Shown piece by piece: positions 28,501-37,232 of a DNA stretch of 64,000 nt. The stretch covers positions 80,412,641 to 80,476,640 of the forward strand of contig NC_090946.1 of assembly GCF_040807025.1 (NCBI RefSeq). The letters run 5' to 3'. The notes beneath the pieces were generated by a model. That model was not told where the DNA came from, did no database searches, and was given only the letters and a program-made list of their open reading frames with translations. The stretch comes from Struthio camelus. Lineage: Eukaryota; Chordata; Aves; Struthioniformes; Struthionidae. A program made the position numbers and the translations under genes. Positions within the stretch are counted from its first letter, which is position 1, and each line of letters opens with the position of its first letter.

Positions 28501-30829
28501 CTCCTAGATACTAATGCGCTCCCACCTACAGATCAGAGCATCTTTAGGCTTTACTGAGGTCCATTCAGCAGAAGGTAATGACTGGAGCTGCACATAGCCT
28601 TTACAGCTGAGAACTGGGCTAAGACACTGCAGCCGCTCCCTGAGTCTAGAGCGCGGAGCGGGTTCAGAGCCTCTGACTAGCAAGGCAGAGGGTCCCATGC
28701 AACTGCAGGTTTGGCGAGATCTGCAGTGAATTTGCATGTGGTCCCAGCAGAGGATTCCTGCCTACACTTGGTAGTTCTGCTACCAAAATGAATGCCAGAT
28801 AAATAAAGTGTCCTGGCTTGGTTTTGCTTCCTTCTCTGAAGTGTGTGTGTTAAGTGAAACCCAAGTCTTGCGTTGTTAAGATGATGTCAACAGGAATCCT
28901 TGCAAAGAAGATGCAGGGAAGTAAAGTTAAATCTGTGAGTCAGACTCTGGATGTCTGCCCTTTATTAAATGGCCTTGTTTGTCATACACAGACTCAGGGC
29001 TTGGGTACAGCATTGAAGATCCTGTTTTCTGAAAACCTGATAGAGAAGATACCTGAAAGTGGCCCTTCCTATGGATTCCAGCTGAGAAGACAAGAAATTG
29101 TTGCTTTATTTAATGCTTTTGGAAGGTTAGTTTGAGACTTCTTGATTCTCTCCAGCTTTATGTATGCTGTTGTCTTGCACCCCATTTAGGCTTGAACAGC
29201 TCAATTCTGACCAGCAGCATTGGCGTTAACTCCTGCTCTGGTCATACTTGCTCATGAAGAAGCTCCCAAATGTCAGGTGCTTTTAATGCAGAGTGCAATA
29301 GTTGGAAAAGCTGGAAACAACTTCTTTGTAATCCTCATTTCTATGAGGACTTAAGCAAGTGCTCATATGTCCTGAGAGCACGTTGTCCTCAAACAGAGGT
29401 TGCTGTTCTTACTCATTCTATGCTCAGTTTAAATCTCCCCTTCAGGCTTCTAATTTTCACCAGTTTAGTTTCAGATCCTCATTTGTCATAGTTGTATTTA
29501 ACAGGAATCTATCAGTCTAGCCCGTCTGGGGAGTTGAATGGGGAGTCTTGGCAGAAACAGAGGGCAACAAGGCCTTTAGGAGAGAGAGCATTGCAAGACA
29601 TTTTGGTTATGCATTACCACTTAGTGGTGTTGACAAAACGGGAGTTTCTTGCGAATGACTCCTCAAATGAGGTTACTGCCAATAATGAAGTTCAGTGGTC
29701 CTGCTTATGTCTCATTTCAAACCTATTGAATTCTGTCTTCTGCAGTGTGGGCCCCCAGTGGAGACCTTTATGTACATCAGTCAAATTTAGAAATCCCAAA
29801 AATACCCTTACCCTGGCCTTTTCTAATTTTTATTTCTTTTCTCCTCCTAGCTCCCTCCTGAGCACAGCTGCTGTGTTCCCTTCAGAAAGCATTCCAGGCT
29901 CCTCTGGTCTGCCTTCACTTAGGCCGTGTTGACACAGCCTTTGGAAACAGCGTGCAGTCCTTACAGCCCCTCTGAAAGTCTGTTTTCAGAGGAAGTTGAG
30001 GGCTGAGAGAGGCAAAGAGCCTCTTTCTCCCTCACCTGCCCATTGCCCAGCTGAAACCTTACCTGGAAGTCTTCCTCTGTGTGAAAAGGCTGGAGCATAC
30101 AGCTGGGGCCGGGCAGCTTTTTTGTCAGCAATTAGAGCTCTGGCTCCAGCTTCTCCACCTCCCCTAGGTGGATTAGAAGAGCTTTTTAAAACAGACCTCT
30201 ATCCTTGTCCATTCAAAAGTGATATTGGTTATTCAAAACTTTCTTAAAAGAAGCAGCTAACCGGGCTGGGAAGGGCAGACTGTGAGGTCCTTTAAGGAAG
30301 AGGAAGTCATAGGCCTTATCCTGGGAATCTGATCTGGCATCTCCATAGATGCTGATGCTCCAGGGGCAAAATGCATTTAGCAAGAAAATGAGGCGGCTGA
30401 CTCAAAAAAACCATTCAAAAGAAACCAGCTGATATGCAAGGTGTCTCAGCAACCTGCCTGGACAGCTGCTAATACTATGGTCTGTTTCTTGTCCTCTATT
30501 TAATGGGCATGTCTGATCGCTGCTAAGCTCCCTGTAACATCTTCATGCACTGTGTTTCTCAGTAACAGAAGCTTGTGTGTGTTCGCTTTCAAAAGAGTCT
30601 GCAAAACTTGTTTCTGGTCACAACTGAGCTCTTAACTAATTTATCTGACTTTCCAAGTTTTCGCTCTCTCTGAGCTTTACTTGATAGCAGTCTATTTCTT
30701 TGGAATCTTAAATAAGGTGTGATACAGGTGTGGCTCTAACGTTTTCCTTTTGCTTCCCCTGCACGTAGGATTTCAACAAGTATTAAAGAATTGGAAAACT
30801 TCAGGAACATCTTACGAAATATGCAGTGA
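7350..30829 (+). CDS. ERO1A: ERO1A, endoplasmic reticulum oxidoreductase 1 alpha (16 coding exons, 466 aa)
   Basis: FAD-dependent ER-lumen oxidase that reoxidises protein disulfide isomerase and passes electrons to oxygen, giving H2O2. Sixteen exons join without a frame break into 466 residues (human 468). Residues 1-30 form a signal peptide ([10 protein letters not shown], then a leucine-rich core). Shuttle and regulatory cysteines are C95, C100 and C105 in exon 3 and C132 in exon 5. The FAD-side active-site C-x-x-C-x-x-C is C389/C392/C395 in exon 14. N-glycosylation sites are N278 (NVT) and N382 (NIS). The protein ends in [11 protein letters not shown] without KDEL, as expected for ERO1. 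The ATG at 7350 has a Kozak-like context (GAGATGG). ERO1A is chosen over ERO1B by sequence and by the PSMC6 and GPR137C neighbours. No exon is missing. Confidence 0.98.
11022..11059. repeat. 19-bp tandem duplication
   Basis: Two adjacent copies of AGCAGAGCTTAGGTCTGTT differing at one base. Confidence 0.95.
11970..12880 (+). mobile_element. CR1 LINE, 5'-truncated, carrying the 3' end of ORF2
   Basis: Translation at 12026-12400 resembles the C-terminal part of CR1 ORF2 ([20 protein letters not shown], then VLVDNK and [20 protein letters not shown]). The frame shifts near 12400 and resumes at 12510-12797 ([20 protein letters not shown] through [15 protein letters not shown]). It ends with the CR1 3' tail TGATCTCCAGAGGTCCCTTC and ATTCTGTG. 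The shift and the 5' truncation make it inactive. It lies in the sense direction in ERO1A intron 1. Confidence 0.93.
14899..15018 (+). CDS. ERO1A: ERO1A coding exon 2
   Basis: Encodes [20 protein letters not shown] and on to YFRYYK (residues 40-79). The acceptor is CCAACAG and the donor is GTAACT. Phase 0. Confidence 0.97.
15019..16871 (+). other. ERO1A: ERO1A intron 2
   Basis: Contains no recognisable repeat family or gene. Minus-strand ORFs near 16000-16400 have no recognised domain. Confidence 0.8.
16872..16955 (+). CDS. ERO1A: ERO1A coding exon 3 (shuttle cysteines)
   Basis: Encodes residues 80-107 ([20 protein letters not shown] then CAVKPCPS), carrying C95, C100 and C105. These correspond to human C94, C99 and C104, which relay electrons from PDI. 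The acceptor is TTGAAG, with a weak pyrimidine tract; the donor is GTAAGT. Confidence 0.96.
16956..19269 (+). other. ERO1A: ERO1A intron 3
   Basis: Holds a second CR1 tail (17671-17942), a C-run near 18108-18120 and a T-run near 19190. No exon seen. Confidence 0.85.
17671..17942 (+). mobile_element. CR1 LINE 3' end
   Basis: A 272-bp fragment collinear, without length change, with 12609-12880: the CR1 ORF2 C-terminus ([20 protein letters not shown] through [16 protein letters not shown]) plus the 3' tail ending in ATTCTGTG. TTTGTG occurs on both sides (17666-17671 and 17943-17948), possibly a short target-site duplication. Confidence 0.92.
19270..19308 (+). CDS. ERO1A: ERO1A coding exon 4
   Basis: A 39-nt exon encoding [13 protein letters not shown] (residues 108-120). 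The acceptor is CTTTCAG and the donor is GTGAGC. Confidence 0.95.
19838..19914 (+). CDS. ERO1A: ERO1A coding exon 5
   Basis: Encodes [20 protein letters not shown] and on to GSL (residues 121-145, phase 2 end). It carries regulatory C132 (human C131). The donor is the less usual GTTTGT. Confidence 0.95.
20005..20078 (+). CDS. ERO1A: ERO1A coding exon 6
   Basis: Completes a serine codon, then [20 protein letters not shown] and CEA. The acceptor is TTTGCAG and the donor is GTATAG. Ends in phase 1. Intron 5 is only 90 bases. Confidence 0.95.
20544..20664 (+). CDS. ERO1A: ERO1A coding exon 7
   Basis: Encodes [20 protein letters not shown] and on to [10 protein letters not shown]. The donor GTAGGT is fixed by frame: the alternative GT six bases downstream would add an in-frame TAG. 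Ends in phase 2. Confidence 0.96.
21432..21469 (+). CDS. ERO1A: ERO1A coding exon 8
   Basis: A 38-nt exon completing [13 protein letters not shown]. The acceptor is TTCCTTAG and the donor is GTGAGT. Ends in phase 1. Three residues (NPL in the human RPLNPLASG) are absent here. Confidence 0.93.
22761..22772 (+). CDS. ERO1A: ERO1A micro-exon 9 (12 nt)
   Basis: Twelve bases, GAGATGACGGAG, after a strong acceptor (TTTTCTCTTCAG) and before donor GTGAGT. In frame it gives GDDG between ASGR and HTFYNWLKG, where the human protein has GTSEEN. It is phase 1 on both sides, so skipping keeps the frame. This is a surface-loop position of the ERO1 fold. Confidence 0.8.
23941..23967 (+). CDS. ERO1A: ERO1A coding exon 10
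   Basis: A 27-nt exon encoding HTFYNWLK, matching human NTFYSWLE. The acceptor is TTTCCAG and the donor is GTAATT. Phase 1 on both sides. Confidence 0.93.
24138..24230 (+). CDS. ERO1A: ERO1A coding exon 11
   Basis: Encodes [20 protein letters not shown] and [11 protein letters not shown], part of the conserved FAD-binding helical core. The acceptor is a T-run then CAG; the donor is GTAAGT. Phase 1. Confidence 0.97.
24231..26907 (+). other. ERO1A: ERO1A intron 11
   Basis: A 2.7-kb intron ending with a (GT)n microsatellite at about 26860-26877. No gene or repeat family recognised. Confidence 0.8.
26908..27154 (+). CDS. ERO1A: ERO1A coding exon 12
   Basis: The largest coding exon (247 nt): [20 protein letters not shown] through [20 protein letters not shown] to LEILHLA, with N-glycosylation site N278. 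The donor is GTAAAT. A GT dinucleotide repeat lies about 35 bases before the acceptor. Confidence 0.97.
27907..27976 (+). CDS. ERO1A: ERO1A coding exon 13
   Basis: Encodes [20 protein letters not shown] and AKLK, its first codon shared with exon 12. The acceptor is CATTTCAG and the donor is GTAACT. Phase 0. Confidence 0.97.
28342..28428 (+). CDS. ERO1A: ERO1A coding exon 14 (active-site cysteines)
   Basis: Encodes [20 protein letters not shown] and [10 protein letters not shown]392-x-x-C395 (human C394/C397) is the redox pair next to FAD, with C389 beside it. N382 is an N-glycosylation site. The donor is GTAAGT. Confidence 0.98.
28992..29125 (+). CDS. ERO1A: ERO1A coding exon 15
   Basis: Encodes [20 protein letters not shown] through [11 protein letters not shown], the C-terminal helical region. 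The acceptor is ATACACAG and the donor is GTTAGT. Ends in phase 2. Confidence 0.97.
29126..30768 (+). other. ERO1A: ERO1A intron 15
   Basis: A 1.6-kb last intron. The 146-codon ORF at 29492-29932 has no recognised domain. Confidence 0.8.
30769..30829 (+). CDS. ERO1A: ERO1A coding exon 16 and stop
   Basis: Encodes [20 protein letters not shown] and stop TGA at 30827-30829. The acceptor is CACGTAG. Confidence 0.97.
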
Positions 30830-31190
30830 ATTCATGTGAAACAAAGACTTAAACTCTTACTGTTCAGCTGCCCTGGGTTCTGTAAAAACAAGCAAACGCC
30901 CATGGTTTCATCACACTCCTGAAGACGACAAGGTGAAGACCACTGCTAGACCTCCTGCTCCCAACTGATTTGTCTATAATCTGCTGATGCCAAATACTTT
31001 GTACAAAAAAGCTACTTTTTTACAAAGTGCAGGGACTACATGTAAAGTTTGTTTTATATATTGGAAGATTATTTTGGATAACTTTAAATATTGATACGTC
31101 ATGTTGATGGATGAGACTGATCTCTTTGCCTTCAGAAGCTGGAGGTAGGGCTAAAAATGTGACATTGAATAAATTTGGGGATACAAGATA
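30830..31190 (+). other. ERO1A: ERO1A 3'UTR (short form)
   Basis: Starts after the stop codon and holds AATAAA at 31168-31173, followed by a GT-rich stretch near 31195, as expected for a cleavage site. A longer form ending near the AATAAA at about 33421 is possible. Confidence 0.6.
31168..31173 (+). terminator. ERO1A: ERO1A poly(A) signal
   Basis: Canonical AATAAA about 340 bases after the stop codon, with downstream GTGTGTT. Confidence 0.65.
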
Positions 31191-34100
31191 CAGCTGTGTG
31201 TTAGGGCACATGCTTTTTCCTCGTCTGCTCTGTGATTCCAGCCCTCATTTACAGTGTCTCTACAGGAACTTTCTACTGGGCAAGAAAGGAATGCCCAGTG
31301 GTGACAGCAAGGGCTGTCTGCTGCAGCGTGCTTGCAGGAGCCACCTGTGCTTCAGGGCTGCTGCAGGACAAAGGTGCCTTGCTCTTACCGGTGAAACTTT
31401 CTCATGGCAACGAGGCTGTTCCTGATCGTCTTTGCTGGGTTAACCCTGCTCCATGGAAGGCTTTGGATTGCAACTTGGCTGTAAGGCTGCTGCGTCCCTC
31501 ACTGGGGACTGAGTGCTTTCAGACAGCAGCAAAGAGGTGGAAAACTGAGGTCTGCCCTGACCCTGCTGTTCCCTAGCCCTGAAGCTTTTTACGAGTGTGC
31601 CTTGACTCATGCGTAGAGTTTAAATTTCCTCCAGCTTGCCACCGGCCTGATGTAGTTGTCCTTGGGCTTCCCTAGAATAACCATTGTCTTGGACAGAGCA
31701 ATGTGAGTCAACACAACAGGTTTGATCTGCTGGTTGCAGCCCATGCTGTTCTGCACGTTCCTCAGCAGAGCTGACAGTTCGGGCTGGTGCTGCAGGGGGA
31801 GCAAGGAACGTCCTTCATTGGTGAAGGCAATCAAAAATGAACCACACAGCAGCACTCTGAAGGAGTCCTGCTGCTTACAGTGAGGTTAGCCTAGTGCTTT
31901 TTGTCTTAGGTAAAGTCCTAAGTGAACAACCGAACTGGCCCCTCTGCTGCCTGGACCCCGGCCTCTCCCAGGTAACACTTGCTGTACCTTACAAAACAGC
32001 CCGGTTACTTTACCCACCACAGATATAAATGGTAACTCTTAAGCAGTTCTGGCAGGGCAAATGCATCGTGTGTAGTGCTCTCAGAAGAGCAGCCACTAGG
32101 CGCTGTCACTAAACTCTGCTTTTCCACAGGGCAGGGGAAGAGTGCTTGGATGAGTGAGGAGCCCTGGGTCGTGCCTGGTGCTGTGAAGGGAGGCTGACCA
32201 GCTACATTGTGCCTGCCAGGTGTTTGGCCTCTTCTCTGGCAGGGGGCAGCGGCTAAAGCCACTTTTTCTGAACTTTATTCCCTGTTTTTGCTTCACTGTT
32301 TAGAGTGGTGACAGCTAAGGAGTGAGGGGAAGGGACTGAAGTGGTAGGTAGCTTGGGAAGGGAGGGAGCAGCACCATAAGCTCTGGAGGGAGAGTAGCGG
32401 TAGATACAGTAGAGAGGAGGGCAGAAATGCACAAAGATAGTAATAACTAAGTGAGCGCTGTGCTTTTCCTGATGGAAGATGAGTTCTCCTAAGGGAACAA
32501 GAAGGTGGGTACACAGTGAAGTGAGGCAAATGTAGGGCAAGCAGAGCCACCTCTTACCTCACTTGCTATAGGGAACCAGAGATGCAAGAAAACACGGGGC
32601 TTTTTTGCTCTGCTTCTAGCCAACATGTGAAGACACCCACTCCCATCGCCTTATTTAGGGCAAGGGGAGCTAGAAGTTGGCCTCATCTCAGCCACCCTCA
32701 CCTGTTAAGTGGGTAACAAACAGATGCCTCAGTAACCTGAATTATGGCAAGTGCTAGGACCCTTTGGCCTTCCTGCCCCCTCCCTCAGCCTGTTAAACCC
32801 AGTTTGCCCTCATTTGGGATCTGTCTGTCTCATACCAGTATCCAGTCAGGGCTAAAAAGGGAAAGGACATACCCAACACGTGGCTGCTGCTCCTCAGAGG
32901 CAGCTCAGAGCTACTCAGTGGCTCAAGCGAAGTTGAATTTTGCCGCTCCAAGGACAAGAAGCTGGGGAAGTAGGACAGAGAGCTGCTGTGACAAAGCAGA
33001 GGACCCTTCCCTTCCCTCCCCTTGCCAGGCACAGCCTCCTTCCTTCCCCCCAGCCGCAGGTGCCTGCCTAGCGCTGGCAAAATAAGGGGCAAGGCATCCT
33101 GGCTCTGCTGCCAGGTTGGTCCTGCAGGCCAGGAGCCAGCCCTGATTACACGATCAGCCTTCGCAACAGGGGCAAAGGACAAGATCACACATGCTCAATG
33201 CTATCGGAGAGCACAACAACCGCAGCCCAGCCCTGTGCAGCAAGGGAGTGTAGCAGCCCCCATCGACAAGGCTATTTTTCCACCCCGGAGCCTCCAAAAT
33301 GCAGTGTGGAGGCAGGTACTGCTGTACATAGACAAAGACACAGCATGTGCTCTGGCTAGGCCACTTCTGTTTGCAGCAAGCTCAAGGCCGCATCGATAAA
33401 CCTGTGCCAGTATTTCAAGGAAATAAAGGCAACAGTGAGTTACGTCAACTGGGGATGTCACCTCCTGCACAACTCAGTGACACAGAGGGTGCTGAATAGC
33501 TCTCAGTTAAAGAAAGACCAGAGCTTGAGAAAGGGACCGTCGTGAGAGCCCAAGGCCAAAACACCAGCAGTTTGTGTGATATGACACAGAGGCAGGGCTC
33601 CTTTTTCACATTGTGCTAGGATAGCACTCAAAACAGCCCAAACTGAGACATAGCTCCCTGCGTGCCTGGGAGCTGGTGGGTGGAAGCAAGAGAAATCAGC
33701 AAAGGGGAGAAAGGACCGCATGAGCTGGGCACAGAGGGAGCACCACCTCCCTCTGGGCCACAGAGCCCAGAAAAAACAGCAGAACATAAAGCACAGCGTG
33801 AAGGCAGATGGAAGGAAAGCTGCTCTGCCCTCTCCACCCTTCAGCCAAGTCCCAGAAAAACCACAGTTGTAAAGGGGAGCTGCAGGACAGGACACCATTG
33901 GAAAAACCATCGCTGGGCTTTCTGCAGCAGTAGCCACCCAACCAGATTTAAGCCCAGGCAAGTATTTGCAAAGATGCTGCAGTCCCACCACAGCATTCTG
34001 GTTCACGGCAGCCATTCGATGGCTAGGAACAAGCTCAGCCGGGTCCAATTCAGCACTTGGACCCTGTCAAGAAGCAGTTTTAATGAGTTACCAGGCATGT

Positions 34101-34270
34101 CTTTGCAGAGCTGTCACATCGTCCAGGCATCCCGTGCTGGCATAGCCAACCAAGCCCCCGGCCAGGGACAAGGAAGAGGGACTACAGTACCAAGTCTGGA
34201 GCTGGCAGGGTTGAGTCACAGCAAGAGCAAAACTCAGCCAGGCCTCCAAAAGTAGCACAGAAATTTTTTT
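31191..34270. other. Region between convergent ERO1A and GPR137C ends
   Basis: No gene or repeat family recognised. Overlapping ORFs of up to 197 codons on both strands (33503-34255) look like chance ORFs in GC-richer DNA. AATAAA on the plus strand at about 33421 may mark a longer ERO1A 3'UTR. Confidence 0.55.
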
Positions 34271-34275
34271 TTTTT

Positions 34276-34281
34276 TTTATT
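34276..34281 (-). terminator. GPR137C: Candidate distal GPR137C poly(A) signal
   Basis: AATAAA on the minus strand, running into an A-rich stretch and then CTGTGC. It would give a 3'UTR of about 2.8 kb. Another minus-strand AATAAA lies at 34701-34706. Confidence 0.45.
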
Positions 34282-37060
34282 TCAACATAGTAGTGCTTGG
34301 TTACAGTTTAGTGAAGAACAAATAGGTACATTCATTGGCCACAGCTTCCTGTTGCAGCCAGCTGCTGCCTGACTGCAAAGCCAAAACACTGTTAAACCAT
34401 ACCAAAAAAAGAAAGTTTAATGAAAGGCAACTATGCATTAAAAAAGTCATTGTACTTTTGAGCTATAAATTACTTCAGTAAAACACAAGACCAGCTCCAA
34501 CACGAGCTGTCAGAGTTTTGAAATTAACGGCCATCCGTACAAATGAACAAAACCAAAACACTTTGCCAGTCACTCATGAGTACACTTAGCAACGAGACTC
34601 ACTGCCCCAACCTGTGATCCTAATGCCAGGAAGATCATATTGTTGTTATGTGCTTCAGTGCAATATGAACAATGAGCCTGTAGCCCTTTAATTTTTAATT
34701 TTTATTTTTTTTGCACTACACTCCCTTCCCTCCAAAGAAAAACTTAAAGTGCTCCTAGTGCTTTGGAATTTAAGCAAGAACAGGGGCCACTAGCGTCACT
34801 TACTGTCTTTGGTGACATATGGGAGAAGGGCAATGCATGGAGTCCAGGTCCTTTGTTAGCTTTGCCATAAGACAAGCAGTGATTGAGATGGAGCAACCTG
34901 TTTCTGTATCCCAACGGGGGCAAGAGGACAGATCTCTTACAACATGTAAAATAAACCAGCCAGGAAAGCCACAGCAGTCATGGTGGAGCTCTCTGGTTCA
35001 GCAACGAGAGCAAAAGGGATGTGTTGAAAGTCATTGTCTCAGAGCCTTTTCTAAACGGAAGCAGAGGTTGCTCCATTTTTGGGGCAGCAAGAGTGAAGCA
35101 GGTTAGCATGTACAGGCTCACGAGCCAGCACAGCCCAGGACCAGGGGAACAGGCAGAGGGACATGGTGTTTTCAGTGTGACAAGTGACATCTAGCTCAGT
35201 AAAGCAAGGTGGCCAATCTGGTGACGAGGACACACTAGTGAGCACACAGCAAGTGAGAAAAGGTCAGAGCTGTCCCAGCACTTGCAGCTTCTCACATGCA
35301 GCTGGAGACACTGAGGCTGCCTCAGAGTACCTCCAGCACCCAGCCCCACTGCACAGTGTCCCCAACCCACAAAGCCAGGCCAGCCTAGTACCACTCCATA
35401 CACAGTTGAGTCCTTGCCCCAGGAGGATCTGAATTCAAGCTTTCAGTGTTAGACTTGCTTGTTTGAACAGCAGGAGCAGCTCCAGGCAGGTTAAGCAGTT
35501 CCAGTTCAAGTTTTCACTGAGAGGTCAGAGACACAAGAGCAGCTGTCCTCCCTGGACCAGTGTCTCCATCCAAGCATGTCTCCAAAGCCGCTTTGCTCAT
35601 GCCCGCACAGGACTCATACAGAGACAAGCCACAAGTAACATGAAGTCTTAAATGCAGAGTCTAGTCTCCAAGAGCCTACACAGCTATGGGCCAACTCTAA
35701 ACTTGCCTGTTTCAGCTAGTCAAAGAGAAACAGAAAGCAACTCTGAAACCAACATCCTCCCAAACTGTGACCTAGCATATTCAAACCCAGTGTACACCAT
35801 TAAGCACTGCTGACAGCTACTGTGGTAGTAGAACCCCAGCCCAGGTCCTGTGGCCTGCTCAGCGGCATGGGAGAGGGCAGCCATGGAGATGTGGGAGGGG
35901 AACAGACCCCCAGGGACTAGTTTTCCTGCAGCTTTCCCCCTTTCCCCTCACAGCACATGCTGCCTCCACGAGCAGAGCCCTCTTCTACCTCAGTGGGGAC
36001 CTTGTAGGTTCACATTTGCTCAGGTTAAAAAGCTTGGTTATCTGCTAAATGCAATTTAATACTGGGGTGAAAGAGGAGAAAATAGGACAGCTTTCACAAC
36101 CCATTGGTTAAAGTGGTCAGTTTTACATGCACTTTGGCCAAATATGTTCCTATATATATATATACACACACACACACTCATACTGAGCCAGTCCCAGCCC
36201 TAACCTTCCTGGAAGAAGCCAACCTATGAAAGTCTTGACACCCCCCCGTACACTTGACAGCAGCTACAGTCCCAGCCAGCCTTCTTCCTTTGCCATAATC
36301 TAGTGGGCTGGTTAAAATTTAATGATCTTATTGCCAGCAGGAGCACTTGATCTCAGCTATTACAGGCCTTTGCTATGGGTATGCTTTGAGCTCAGCTTTG
36401 AGCCCACACTCCTCAGCAGGGTAGTTCAGCAATCAGGTGGAACAAGGACTAGCAGTCAGAGCAAGACCACACTCAGCCCAGAGGCATCAGCCCTGCAGGG
36501 TGTGAATATGGCACAGTATGCTTTAACATTCATTGCAGGAGTCCCTGCCCATAACACACTCAGTTAACACAGAGCATCACACTCAAGTGAGTCAGGATGC
36601 AGAGTACTTCATGGAACATGTCTAGAAGCTCCAGACTTTGCAGGAAGACAGTGCCTCTCCCAGCTATGGATGTGCAATTAAAAGAGTAGCTAGAACAGTC
36701 TCAGACCAAGCAGTCTGAGCAAGATTCATTCCTTCCAAGTGTGCAGATAAAAGTGCAAATATGCATTTGATGTTTCTTTTCTAGTGAGGAAGCTCAGGTG
36801 CATTTAGCTGCCAACAACTTGAAGACCAGACCAAGAAAAAGCTTCCAGAGAGTTCAGCTTCACTTTGCTACATGGTACCTTAAAAGTCACAGTTCTCTTA
36901 CTGCCTGCAGCCATAGCTTCAGTCCTGCTTACAGCTGCAGCAGGTAGTGGAATGTTTGTGTTGATGAGTTAGATGCTTCAGGGAAGAGGAAAAGAGAAAA
37001 ACAGATTACAATCCTATACATGAATGCCACTTTGGGGAAGAAAGGCCCCTTCCAGCCTCT
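34282..37060 (-). other. GPR137C: Probable GPR137C 3'UTR
   Basis: No coding exon of any recognised gene. It follows the GPR137C stop codon and reaches the candidate poly(A) signals. It contains a TA/CA microsatellite at about 36153-36177. Assignment as UTR is inference. Confidence 0.5.
36153..36177. repeat. (TA)n(CA)n microsatellite
   Basis: Alternating TA then CA dinucleotides. Confidence 0.9.
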
Positions 37061-37232
37061 TCAGTTCTGTGGTGCAGGGCATGAGCTATGGTGATTGTTC
37101 AACTCCGAGCCGCCTGCAGCAAAGAGCAAGGGGTCACTGTCTGTAGTAGTTCCGCTGAGATGGGGGCCCACTGTGAAGCTGTCATTCCCAGCCAGGGACC
37201 CATAGCAGCCAGAGCACTGAGGGGTGGCCAAG
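37061..37232 (-). CDS. GPR137C: GPR137C coding exon 7 and stop
   Basis: Encodes the cytosolic tail from [20 protein letters not shown] to SSCPAPQN, with TGA at 37063-37061. It contains the DSDPLL sorting-type motif. The end matches human NNHHS and PQN. Confidence 0.94.

Larger units (their letters stand above)
27155..28991 (+). other. ERO1A: ERO1A introns 12-14
   Basis: Three introns of 752, 365 and 563 bases between exons 12, 13, 14 and 15. Nothing else recognised. Confidence 0.8.

Noticed and set aside
33503-34255. Overlapping 181- and 197-codon ORFs on opposite strands
   Set aside because: No recognised domain, no splice or promoter context, and both strands are open together.
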